This document shows, one piece after another, positions 29,350-38,998 of a stretch of DNA of 64,000 nt. The stretch's first letter is position 1. Each line of letters starts with the position of its first letter. Source of the DNA: Ichthyophis bannanicus. Taxonomy: Eukaryota; Chordata; Amphibia; Gymnophiona; Ichthyophiidae. The translations under genes and the position numbers were made by a program. A model generated the notes under the pieces. The model had not been told where the DNA came from. It made no database searches and saw only the letters and a list, made by a program, of their open reading frames with translations. The DNA is taken from assembly GCA_033557465.1 (NCBI GenBank), contig CM066033.1, positions 711,375,637-711,439,636 on the forward strand, read 5' to 3'.

Positions 29350-30345
29350 CCCATCCCCAAGTCTATACTTTGTAGAGCCACCTTTTGCTGCAATTACAGC
29401 TGCAAGTCTCTTGGCGTATGTCTCTATTAGCTTAGCACATCTAGCCTCTAGGATTTTCACCCACTTCTCAAGACAAAACTGCTCCAGCTCCTTTAAGTTA
29501 AATGGGTTGTGTTGGTATACAGCAATCTTAAAGTCATGCCACAAGATTCTCAATTAGATTGAGGTCTGGGCTTTGACTAGGCCATTCCAAGACATTTAAA
29601 TGTTTCCCTTTAAACCACTCCAGTGTATCATTTAGCAGGTCATTGTCCTGCTGGAAGGTGAACCTTCGTCCCAGTCTCAAATCTCTGGCAGACTGAAACA
29701 GGTTTTCCTCAAGGATTGCCCTGTATTTGGTGCTATCCATCGTTCCTTCAATCCTGACCAGTTTTCTTGTCCCTGCCGATGAAAAACATCCCCACAGCAT
29801 GATGCTGCTACCACCATGTTTCACTGTGGGAATGATGTTCTCGGGGTGATGGGGTTGGGTTTGTGCTACACATGGCGTTTTCTATAATGGCCAAAAAGTT
29901 CAATTTTTGTCTCATCTGACCAGAGAACTTTCTTCCATGTGTTTGGGGGGGGGGGGGGGGTCCACCACATGCTGTTGTGCAAACTCCAAACATGTTTTCT
30001 TATTTCTTACTTTAAGCAGTGGCTTTTTTTCTGGCCGCTCTTCCATAAAGCCCCACTCTATGGAGTGTACGGCTTAAAATGGTCCTATGGACAGAGACTT
30101 CCATCTCCGCTGTGGATCTTTGCAGCTCCTTCAGTGCTATCCTTGGTCTTTTTGTGGCATCTCTGATTAATGCCCTCCTTGCCCGGTCTCTCAGTTTTGG
30201 TGGACAGCCTTCTCTTGTCAGGTTTGGAGTGGTGCCATATTCTTTCCATTTTGTTATAATGGATTTAATAGTGCTCCATAGGATATTCAGAATTGGGATA
30301 TTTTTTATAGCCCAACCCTGATCTATACTTCTCCACAACTTTGTC
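29350..30345 (-). pseudogene. Tc1 transposase, frameshifted
   Basis: This is a DDE transposase that cuts and pastes the element at TA sites. The N-terminal helix-turn-helix half (PPKLRDRARRALIRDATKRP, LKELQRSTAEM, VHRTILSRTLH) is in one frame up to about 30012. A G16 run at 29945-29960 and further shifts break the middle. The catalytic core has [27 protein letters not shown] (second Asp) and [16 protein letters not shown] (third Asp region). The C-terminal end, RCAKLIETYAKRLAAVIAAKGG, lies in a further frame. It is inactive. Confidence 0.88.
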
Positions 30346-30424
30346 TCTCACCTGTTTGGTGTGCCCCTTGTCTTCATGTTGCTTGCTTAGTGGTGTTGCA
30401 GAGTCGGGGGCCTTTTAGAACAGG

Positions 30425-30931
30425 CAGCACCGTACCTAGCCCTCTGCAAGTGGTGCAGCCACACAGGGTGCAAAAGGATTAGGGGCGCATATCGAGCTGC
30501 CAGCCCCAGCCCACCCCCTTGCGTTGCCCTGCTGCCGCCGCCACCACTTTTTTGTTTTCTTGGAGGCGGCAGTGGCAGCAGCAGTGAGGCAGACCCACAC
30601 TTGTAGACAGGTCGGGTCCCTTCTTCCCTTCTCTGATGTAGGTCGCGTCAGAAGATGTAGGGACCAGGCCAGCCATGCACATGCTGAGTTGCAAAGACTT
30701 GCATTTGAATGGCTGGTCTGGTCCCTCCTCGGACACGACCTACATCAGAGAAGGGAAGGAGGGGCACGACCTGCCTACAAATGCGGGTCTGCCTCACTGC
30801 TGCTGCCGCTGCCTCCAAGAAAACAAAAGAAGTGGCGGCGGTGGCAGGGAAACACGGGGGGGGGGGGGGGGGATGTTTGGCGCCAGATATGGAAATAGCA
30901 CATGGCACAATTATGGCTTCGTATGGCCCTG
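30425..30931. mobile_element. hAT-4, short foldback hAT element inside Tc1
   Basis: A perfect 8-bp target duplication, AGAACAGG, flanks it (30417-30424 and 30932-30939). The ends CAGCACCGTACCTAGCC and (complement) CAGGGCCATACGAAGCC are imperfect inverted repeats of a known hAT end type. The interior is almost wholly one hairpin. A G17 run lies at 30856-30872. No coding capacity. Confidence 0.85.
30527..30850. repeat. hAT-4 hairpin
   Basis: The arms, about 30527-30685 and 30702-30850, are reverse complements with scattered mismatches, including CTTCCCTTCTCTGATGTAGG and its complement. The palindrome continues nearly to its centre (CCAGCCATGC ... ATGGCTGG). Confidence 0.85.
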
Positions 30932-31469
30932 AGAACAGGTATATTTATACAGGCATCATGTGACACTGATTATACACAGGTGGACCCTAATCAACTAATT
31001 ATTTGACTTCTGAGGCTAATTGGTTGGACCGGATCTTATTTAGGGGTTTCATAGCAAAAGCAATGAATACATATACACTCGCAACTTTTCAGTTTTTACT
31101 TGTTTTTTTAATATATACAAGGTATTTTATTGTCATTCCACTTCACCAGTTTGGACTATATTGTTAGCTAACATCCAAATGAACCTCCATTTTCATTCCA
31201 GGTTGTACAGTAATGTGACAAAACAGGACAAAAACCAAGGGGATGAATACTTTCATAAAGCAGTGTAGTTTTTCTACTATTTGATTCTCATTATTGTCCA
31301 CATTGAGGTTGCGTGAGGTTTGCCATGCTTTCCCATCTGCTTTGGGATGGATACTGAGGTGTCCTGTAGTGGCTCAGGATGATAGAGGCATGGGAGTGAT
31401 GTCATTGAAACCTAGGGCATTTAATTGGCTGCCTTCACCAGCCTGCTGGTAGGTGAACACAACCCACTT

Positions 31470-31520
31470 GTCTGGACTGGTCTAGCATGACTCAAGGAAA
31501 GGACATTTTCTGGTAAGTAA
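31470..31520 (+). repeat. DIRS-C right end
   Basis: This is the terminal segment CTGGACTGGTCTAGCATGAC through GGTAAGTAA. It pairs with the ICR at 28963-29012. The rest of the right repeat lies at about 31268-31470. Confidence 0.72.
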
Positions 31521-32911
31521 AGTGAGCCCTATGCGGGAACCCTCTCATTTCCTAAATGTTTTTAGAAAGCTTTTTCGTGCAAGCGTGCCTCTTTCGCTTG
31601 TCACTGCTGTGCCTGAAGACTTTAGTGTCTTTATATCTGTGGATCCAACCACATGTTTTTTGGGTCAGCGTGCATCAGTCTTTTTATTTTAATTTTTTTC
31701 TCAAACATTTTTGTCATATACATAGTACATATTGGGCCTGCTATTCAGCAGCGGCAGTTAGTGCATTTTATAGTGGCTACCTATTGCTGCTGAAACTAAG
31801 ACTCAAATAATCAATGCCTGGGCCATATCTGGCCACTGGCATTGAATATTTGGGTTGGCCGGAGAGCAGGAAAGCTAACCAGGCAGTGGCAGTATTCAGT
31901 TGCTACCTGGTTAACTTTGCCAGCGAATGTTAGGCCAGCCTTTACTGCACCTGACTTTTACCACATAGTGATTAACTGGACAGTGGCTCTACTCTGCCCC
32001 GGAACACTCCAATGCTAACTAGCTAGCATCATCATATTCTTTTTCTGTCTGTTAGTTTTCTTTAGCCTAGGTTTTTGGCTGTTTCGTCAGTTTCCTTTAT
32101 TTTCCTTTGATACCACATAGGTCCCATTTAGGTCTGAGGTATACCTGTTTGGGTTCATATTTTTTTCAATGCAGCTATTTTTTTTTCAATCTGCATTGTC
32201 CCAGAAACTTGCCAGTGGGTTTAAGAAGTGCACTCTGAGGGGTGTGTGTGTGTGTGTGTGCTGGCAAGCCCAAGAAAAATGGCCGCGTGAGCCCTTTGCT
32301 CCTCTCCCCTAGGCCTCTGAGCGGGATTGTGCCAGCTGGAGTGCACTTGTCCCTGTTTCGACAGTGGGTCTGGCGCATTGAAAATTCCTGGTTGGTGGGT
32401 GAGCCGTGTTGGACCAGTTGGACTGCGGCCTGATTCAGGGCTTTTGGGTGCTTTGAAGGGCTGCTATGAAAAGTGCCTCGTGTCCTGGTTGTGTGCTGTG
32501 AGCCCGCTTGTTGAAAGCATTCAGGGGATCGTTAGCCTGCAGCCTTACTACATTCATTTCTTGATGCTCCTTCAGGCTGCTCCCTGGGAATGTGAAGTCC
32601 CCTTGCCAACCCTGGGGAATTTGGTGAGCTGGAGTAAGGTGGGGATTATTTCTGCCTCTCTTCTGACCTGATGTCAGCAGCTGGAGGCCTGGGTCTCTCC
32701 TGAAGCACAATGGCTGGATGTTGATCTGCTTTCCCTCTTTCTTGCCTGGAATTTCTCCCCATATATCACTCCCACTGATGTTTGTAGAGTGGGATCTGGA
32801 TCTTAGTGTGCTGGCCCTTTGTGGATGTCTTCTACTGTTTCTGCTACCCACTTTCATTACACAATACCCTTCTCATCTGGATATTGTCATTTGTGACTGC
32901 TTATTGAACTG
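31521..32911. other. Unassigned interval
   Basis: No gene or element can be recognised here. It is of mixed composition with T-rich stretches and a short GT repeat at 32242-32260. It could contain the 5' region of the L1-like relic that follows. Confidence 0.4.
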
Positions 32912-33665
32912 ATGGTGCCTTATATGGCTGAGAAACTGTCCTGTGCTATGGTATTAGCTTGCTTTGCCAGAGACTCTGGGGCTGCGTCTTCCAACATGTC
33001 CTCCTTAAGCGAGGCACTGGCTGGCCTGGGCCCAACGCAGAGAGGTGTAAGGACACTGCTTCTGCCCCTGCTACCAAAGCTGATCTTGTGGAAATCTTGC
33101 AAGAGCTTCAGCTCTGCTGTAAGTCATATTAAAGCTTTGGATAACAGAGTTTCTCAGAATGAGATTAACATTGGCGAGCAGACTGATGCCATTGCGCTCT
33201 TTCAAACCAAGCTTCACAAACTGGATACACGAACTGCGGGAATGTCACGATTTGGAGAACTGACAGTGCAGAAACAACCTTCGGATCTTGGGTCTCCCTG
33301 ATGGGCAGGGTGGTTGAGAGAATGTGGGGCAGCTGGTGCAGTAGTTGTTCGCTTTCTATGTGCCTGGGCCCTGGTTTGCTTGGTGAGAGCACGTCGAGGA
33401 ATTGAGCCCAAGATGATCAGTCCTCACGACCTGTGGTGGTGTGTGTTTCATTATTTTAAGGACAAGATAGCGCTGTTGAAAAGTCTCGAAGGCAAAAGTT
33501 TTGTCTTTCCAAGGTCACAATGTTTATCTTTCAAGACCTACCACAACACACTCTGGAGCGGTGGAAACGTTTTAGGCCTCTTACTCAACTTCTGCAAGAA
33601 TGGGATGTATGTTATAGATGGGGCTTCCCTTTCACACTAATTTTTGAGATGGATAATATCTAGCA
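32912..33665 (+). pseudogene. L1-like ORF1 relic
   Basis: A heptad-rich coiled coil (SHIKALDNRVSQNEINIGEQ) leads to an RRM entry (RNNLRILGLPDGQGG in a shifted frame). The C-terminal domain follows as HYFKDKIALLK, then FVFQGHNVYLFQDL-like text, and FPFTLIFEMDN at the end. The order and spacing match L1 ORF1p. Stops and shifts are frequent. It differs from the ORF1 at 26835, so it belongs to another L1 family. No ORF2 follows; a G16 run lies at 33703-33718. Confidence 0.7.
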
Positions 33666-34031
33666 CAAAATAACTGAACTAGATGGTTGAGTGTCTTGGG
33701 GCGGGGGGGGGGGGGGGGTAAGCCTTCCACAAGAAAGCGTGAGGTGAGTGGAAGATCTCAGCGCCCAAGAGACGGAAGATTCTAGGCTCTTGTTGCAAGT
33801 TGTATGACTCATCTGGGGAGGATTCAGGCAGAGACATTAGGGTGGTACCCCTATGTTCCAGTGTTTTTAGAATCATTTCTCCACAAGACTTATTTTTGTC
33901 CTTTAGGAATAACTTGCTTACCTGTGAAATTTCAGCCTGATTGTGAACAATTTAGAGGTCACCCCACTCTAGATATTTTATGGATGGGGAAAAAGCATTT
34001 ATGTATTGAAAATATTCCTTTTTAAGGCTCA
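33666..34031. other. Flank between L1 relic and DIRS-D
   Basis: It contains the G16 run (33703-33718) and otherwise no feature I can support. It may include 3' sequence of the L1 relic. Confidence 0.4.
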
Positions 34032-34280
34032 GATCTCCAGGAACAAGCAGGAATGTAGTCTTCACATATGGGTATCGTCGGTACCGACGGAGCCCGCGCT
34101 GGAACGTTCCCCAGCGTCCAATAGATAAGCTTTTGGGAGCATCCAACAGCGCATGCGTGCTGCCTTTCCCGCCTCTGTACCTCTCTCACTTCAGTTCTTC
34201 ATTTTCCGCGGAGCCGACAGGACGTGTACCCTGTCACCGCAGAAAATTTCCTTTTATTCTTTGTTTTTTTGTGGTCGCGT
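34032..34280 (+). repeat. DIRS-D left inverted terminal repeat
   Basis: It begins GATCTCCAGGAACAAGCAGG and matches the reverse complement of 47540-47770. It includes the palindrome CGTCGGTACCGACG near 34077-34090 and the AGCGCATGCGTGCTGCC block. It lacks the ~30-base outer extension of the right end. Confidence 0.82.
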
Positions 34281-34821
34281 CTGCCTTCATTCAACGCCTG
34301 CCGGTACCGCCGGTGGTTCTCTCTTTTCAGAAAAAAACAAAACAAAAAAACCTTGTATTTTCTTCGGGGGGGGGGGGGGGGTGTCTTTCTCCTGTTCCTG
34401 GTGCTAGGTGCCATTTTGGGCACTAGGCCCACTTTTCTTTAAGCATGGAGAAACCAGCTAGTGGTTTCAAAAAATATTCAGTGTGGTGGTACCATTTCCA
34501 TCACCGACACCCATGATTGGTGTCTAAAATGTTTAGGTCCTGAACATTGTCCAACGGGGAGAGTGTCTCCTGCACGAGGATGACCAAAAGGGGCCTGCAG
34601 AATAGAGCTGCAAAACTCTGTACCCTTTTTGCTGCGGATACGATGTCACTTGCATCAATGTCTTCCAGGCCTTCATCTTCCTCCCATGGATCTCAGGTAA
34701 CTAAACTTAAGTCTTCTAAGATGGGTAAATCTCGAAGGGTAAATCTCCTTCAAAGTATCGAGATGCCACTGGTGTTGCCCTCGAGGATAGTTCACCGGCA
34801 AAACAGCCCCTGCGGGAGTCT

Positions 34822-35532
34822 TTGGTCCCCGAAGCTTTAACGGGGCTCCAGGATGTTCCAGAGGCTTCCACCTCTGCAGAACTACTGATGCCATGTTCTG
34901 GGGTCGCAGCCGCTTCCACCGGTACTGACACCCTGGCATCGGCAGGAGCAGTGGATAAGAGAATCTTCGCTATTGAACGCAGTCTAGCGTCCCTCTTAGC
35001 AGCTTCGGTACCGCTAAGACTGCTACAGATGGTTCAACAGGTATCGGTTCCGACATCGGTACCGATACCGACAGTACCTGCTTTGACAGGACTGCTTCCA
35101 CCCATGCCGAGCCTTGACTCTATCTCGGGTATCGGGGATCAGGAACCGAGACATTTTGGTACAGACTTCGAGTGGTACCGATATCATGCGTTATGGGAGC
35201 ACCCTGTGCAGAGTGCTCTTGAGTCTTCCGATTCCGATGGCTCTGACGATTCTACCGGTACCAGAGCGAACCTACTAGAGGATTCAGCTACTTCTCCTCA
35301 ATGCAGGATGTCTCCTCCAGAAGATATGTTCTTCCAGGATTTCATACGTGATTTAGCAAAGGGTCTTGCAATCACTGTGATTCCAGAAAAGGAACCTAGG
35401 GCAGAAGAATTAAGAATTCTAAAATACCCAGTGGCTCCCAAGGAGGCAGCTATGCTTCCCATTCACAAGATCTTACATGATCTGATGTTGAGAATGTGGG
35501 AAACTCCTTTAACAATATCTTCACATTCCTGA
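34822..35532 (+). CDS. DIRS-D gag, first part
   Basis: The 236-codon frame is the N-terminal part of the DIRS gag-like protein. The first half is rich in Ser, Ala, Thr and Pro, with many CGGTACCG-type repeats in the DNA. The conserved stretch begins at PPEDMFFQDFIRDLAKGL and continues EKEPRAEELRILKYP, matched in DIRS-E (FLEFVQDMAKVL) and DIRS-F (FLDFMKDMSKAL in a shifted frame). It ends in a shift near 35520 and continues in the next frame. No zinc finger is present. Confidence 0.75.
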   Translation: MVPEALTGLQDVPEASTSAELLMPCSGVAAASTGTDTLASAGAVDKRIFAIERSLASLLAASVPLRLLQMVQQVSVPTSVPIPTVPALTGLLPPMPSLDSISGIGDQEPRHFGTDFEWYRYHALWEHPVQSALESSDSDGSDDSTGTRANLLEDSATSPQCRMSPPEDMFFQDFIRDLAKGLAITVIPEKEPRAEELRILKYPVAPKEAAMLPIHKILHDLMLRMWETPLTISSHS

Positions 35533-35544
35533 CGCCTTGACACT

Positions 35545-36288
35545 GTGCCAAGTTGTCCTGGTTTTCAAAAAAACTCAATTACCACATCATTCAATGGTAG
35601 TGGAATTGGCCATTCTAAGACACATTCTTCTAATCCTCCAGGCCGGGAATCCAGGACACTCGATGCCTTTGGGCATCGATGCTTTCAATCCTCCATTATA
35701 TCAGCAAGGATCAGTTCCTACATTCTTTATATGGGAATGTTCCTGGAAGAAGTCACAAAAGACTTAGAGCTCATTAGCCCTTGTGTCTCTGAGGAAAAAA
35801 GACCAGACTACCTTATTCTGGTCAAGCACGCCCAGAATGTCTCTAAATTCATAAACCTTGCTACCTTTGATTGCTTTGAATGTATTAGCAGAACTTCTGC
35901 TATATCTATAGGAGCACGTTGTATTGCTTGGCTTCAAGCATCAGACTTAGAACAGTGGGTGCAAGAAAAGCTGGGAAACATTCCTTGTACAGGAGAAAAT
36001 CTCTTTGGCAAGGACTGGCAGGACAAAGCTAATCAGCTTGAATCTGAAAATACTACCTTGAACAGACTATCAAAGTCTACAGCCATCCCAACAAAGAAGA
36101 AAACATTCAAAAAAACCTTTTTCAGTAAGAAAAGGAAGCTTTACCCTTCTTACACCCATCAAAGCCACTGTCCGCTTCATGTTCCCCAGAAGGGGCAACA
36201 ACAACAGACAGCAAAGAAAGCCGCAAGCTCAAAAAGCTCAACTGTCTCAACAGACCCAGCCCCCTCAGGGTCTTTGACTTCTACCTAG
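35545..36288 (+). CDS. DIRS-D gag, second part
   Basis: From about residue 35 this frame carries the conserved gag C-terminal region: GRESRTLDAFGHRCFQ, YILYMGMFLEEVTKDLE, SISIGARCIAWLQASDLEQW and VQEKLGNIPCTGENLFGKDW. The same block exists in DIRS-E (VQEKLLDVACFSENLYGKP) and DIRS-F (VQDKLVDVPCQGENLFGKP). The end is basic (KKKTFKKTFFSKKRK), suiting nucleic-acid binding. The first ~35 codons are off-frame. Confidence 0.8.
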   Translation: MPSCPGFQKNSITTSFNGSGIGHSKTHSSNPPGRESRTLDAFGHRCFQSSIISARISSYILYMGMFLEEVTKDLELISPCVSEEKRPDYLILVKHAQNVSKFINLATFDCFECISRTSAISIGARCIAWLQASDLEQWVQEKLGNIPCTGENLFGKDWQDKANQLESENTTLNRLSKSTAIPTKKKTFKKTFFSKKRKLYPSYTHQSHCPLHVPQKGQQQQTAKKAASSKSSTVSTDPAPSGSLTST

Positions 36289-36299
36289 AGAACTTAGTC

Positions 36300-37080
36300 A
36301 TTCTGCCCCTGAAAGGTCCAGAACCCTTAACCATTCCAGGAAGACTATGCTATTTTGCCAAAAGATGGCAACAAATAACATCAGAAAATTGGACTCAATT
36401 CTCAGGTCCCTGCCACCAACCTCTTGTGGCAGGAGGTCACATCACTTCTCGCTCAAGGAGCAATCGAAGAAGTACCCATATCCCAACAGGGGACGGGGTT
36501 TTACTCCCCCTACTTTCTTATTCCAAAGAAGATGGGGACACAGGCCTATACTAGACCTCAGAGAATTAAACAAATATTTGTTCCAAGAAAAGTTCAAAAT
36601 GATCTCCCTTGGGACACTTCTACCATACCTTCAAAGTCAGGACTGGCTATGTTCTCTAGATCTAAGAGATGCGTACAGGCATATTCTCATCCACTCAGAT
36701 CACAGGAAGTTCCTTCGATTCCTGGCCCAAGGAAGACACTTCCAGTACAGAGTTATTTCTTTCGGACTGGCCTCTGCTCCAAGAGTCTTCACAAAATGCA
36801 TGAAAGTGGTAGCAGCATTTATGAGGACTCTGGGAATATTCGTCTTCCCTTACTTAGACGATTGGCTCATTTGAGCATCGACAGCTCCAGAGGCCAGCTT
36901 CGCTCTTTCTCGAGCAATGAGAATTCTTCAGTACTTGGGACTGGTCATAAACCTCCCAAAATCTCATCTCATCTCACCCCCTCTCAATCTGTCGAATTCA
37001 TAGGGGCTCGTCTAGACACATTGCAGTCAAGGTCTTTCCTGCCACAGCCACGCTGTCTATGAATAATACAACTGGCATCT
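36300..37080 (+). pseudogene. DIRS-D reverse transcriptase
   Basis: The RT begins in one frame (GTGFYSPYFLIPKKMG, near 36490) and moves to another for HRPILDLRELNKYL, SLDLRDAYRHIL, SFGLASAPRVFTK and the active site FPYLDDWLI, which is followed at once by TGA near 36874. The downstream part (VEFIGARLDTLQSRSF) returns to the first frame. The catalytic YLDD is intact, but at least two shifts and a stop break the gene. Confidence 0.87.
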
Positions 37081-37690
37081 CAAGCATCTATGAAGGTGTT
37101 CCTTACTGCTCGAGAGATGCTTCAACTTCTGGGACACATGGCATCCCCTGTCCATGTGGTTCCCTATGCTCACCTCCACATGCGAGCAGCCCAGTGGACC
37201 CTATCCTCAATGGTCACAGGCCTCAGGTCAGCTAATGGACAAGATCAGAAACACCACACATCTGATTTCGTCCCTCCAATGGTGGTAATCTCTAGAAAAC
37301 CTCCTCGTAGGCTCTCCTTTCCAGCAGCCTCTATATCAAGCCACCCTAACAGATGCATCCAAGATGGGTTGGGGGGCCCACTTGCACAGGCTCTCCACTC
37401 AGGGTCTTTGGACCTCACAGGAGGTTTCCCTTCACATAAACCTTCTAGAGCTGAGAGCCATTTTCAATGCTATTCAAGTCTTTCATGCCCATCTCAGCAA
37501 CAGAACAGTTCCGGTCCAAACCAATAATCAGGTAGCTATGTTCTTTGTGAACAGGCAAGGCGGAACAGGCTCTCTGTCGCTATGCAACAAAACTTTGTGA
37601 CTATGGGCCCTCGCCAGAGAGTTGAAAATTCACCTGTTTGTGGTATACATTCCGGGCATCCAAAACTTATGGGCAGACAGACTCAGTTGA
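37081..37690 (+). pseudogene. DIRS-D RT end and RNase H
   Basis: LLGHMASPVHVVPYAHLHMR marks the end of RT. RNase H follows with TDASKMGWGAH, INLLELRAIFNAI and QTNNQVAMFFVNRQGGTGS; the third Asp is replaced by Asn (QTNN). The last piece, ADRLS, lies near 37675 in another frame. A TGA ends the main frame at about 37600. It is broken and lacks one catalytic acid. Confidence 0.82.
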
Positions 37691-37699
37691 ATACTGCTG

Positions 37700-38126
37700 C
37701 CACATGAGTGGTCCCTCCACTCATATCAGCTTGCTTGAGTATTTCAAATCTGGGAAACACCAGATAGAGACCTCTTTGCAAGCCCACAGAATGCCAAACT
37801 GCCCCGATTCTGTTCCAGAATCCTGGCTCACAACTGTCAGGCAAGAGATGCTTTCCTACTCCACTGGGGTCAGGACTTCCTCTGCCTTCCCACCCATTCA
37901 CCTCGTTCCCAAAACTTTATTCAAACTTCAGAGAGACAGAGGTCGTATGATACTCATAGCGCCACGTTGGCCACGGCAAACATGGTATCCTCTTCTTCTG
38001 CATCTCTCTCAAACCACTCTGGAGTTGAGGAATGCTCCAGATCTTCTGTTTCAGGAGGATGGATGCTTATTGCATCCCAATCCCCAGTCCCTATATCTCA
38101 AGGCCTGGTTACTGAAAGCCTAGAAT
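37700..38126 (+). pseudogene. DIRS-D methyltransferase-like region
   Basis: The frame holds DLFASPQNAKLPRF in a shifted reading near 37770, AFPPIHLVPKTLFKLQRDRG, and RMILIAPRWPRQTWYPLLL. It ends LLHPNPQSLYLKAWLLKA, like DIRS-A. The AFPP core replaces the canonical methyltransferase NPPY, as in all DIRS copies here. The first part is frameshifted. Confidence 0.72.
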
Positions 38127-38998
38127 TCCAGGATATTAACCTTTCTCAACAAGTAAAGAATATCCTTCTGGCTTCCATAAAACCTTCCACAAGACATTCC
38201 TACACTTTTAAGTGGAAAAGGTTCTCTGTCTGGTGTTCACAAAAGGGACTTAGCCCCCTTTTGGTACCTGTAGAGTCGCTACTAGAGTATCTCCTCCAAT
38301 TATCAACGTCTGGTCTGAAGACCAATTCAGGGTCCATCTTAGTGCTATTGCTGCTTTTCATAAACCTTTTGATGGACAACCTATTTCCTCTTATCCACTT
38401 GTATCAAGATTTATGAGAGGCCTACTCTTAACAAAACCTCCCATTAAACCACCACCGGTGGCATGAGATCTGAATCTTGTTCTTGGTCAGCTTATGAAAC
38501 CGCCCTTTGAACCTTTAGCCACTTCAGACCTAAAGTTTCTTTCATGGAAAGTTTTATTTTCCTAATTGCCATCACTTCTGTAAGACGCATTAGTGAACTA
38601 CAGGCGTTAGTAGCTGACCCTCCTTATACAAGGTTCCACCATGATAAAGTAGTCCTCAGTACTCATCCTCACTTATGCCAAAGGTGGTTTCGCCTTTCCA
38701 TTTAAACCAGTCGGTTTATTTTCCTTGATTCTTCCCTAGGCCTCATGCCTCCAGTGTGGAAAAGAATCTTCACACATTGGATTGTAAAAGAGCCTTAGCC
38801 TTTTATCTCCAAAGAACTAAGCCACATAGAAAATATTCTCAGCTTTTTGTAGCTTTTGACTCTAGTCATTTGAGACTTCCAGTTTCCAAGAGAACTCTGT
38901 CAAATTGGATTGCAGATTGCATATCCTATACATATCGGAGTAAAGGACTTTCTCTTAAGGGCCATATCACAGCTCACAGTATGAGAGCAATTGCAGCC
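38110..38998 (+). pseudogene. DIRS-D tyrosine recombinase, part 1
   Basis: The N-terminal part reads ILLASIKPSTRHSYTFKWKR. The first catalytic Arg is in TSVRRISELQALVADPPY (near 38575). VSKRTLSNWIADCISY and the H-x-x-R box TAHSMRAIA end the segment just before Gyp-2. It has several frame breaks (near 38340, 38460, 38550 and 38680). The rest of the gene continues at 47150. Confidence 0.85.

Larger units (their letters stand above)
29141..31265 (-). mobile_element. Tc1/mariner transposon in DIRS-C
   Basis: The element has inverted repeats of about 30 bases (CAGTGCCTTGTGAAAAAG left; CACTGCTTTATGAAAG on the complement of the right) and TA duplications at 29139-29140 and 31266-31267. The transposase lies on the minus strand. 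hAT-4 is inserted upstream of the transposase. It separates the DIRS-C ICR from its right end. Confidence 0.9.
15187..31520 (+). mobile_element. DIRS-C, decayed DIRS element with four insertions
   Basis: The left end starts near TCCTGCTAGACCAGCCC at 15187, and the right end is TCTAGCATGACTCAAGG...GGTAAGTAA at 31520. The ICR lies at 28963-29012. Its own sequence is interrupted by hAT-3, a full-length L1 and a Tc1 element that carries hAT-4. Removing them leaves about 5.8 kb, the normal size for DIRS. Its leader (17670-18200) matches 62026-62480 (DIRS-G), showing the two belong to one family. No frame is intact. Confidence 0.8.
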
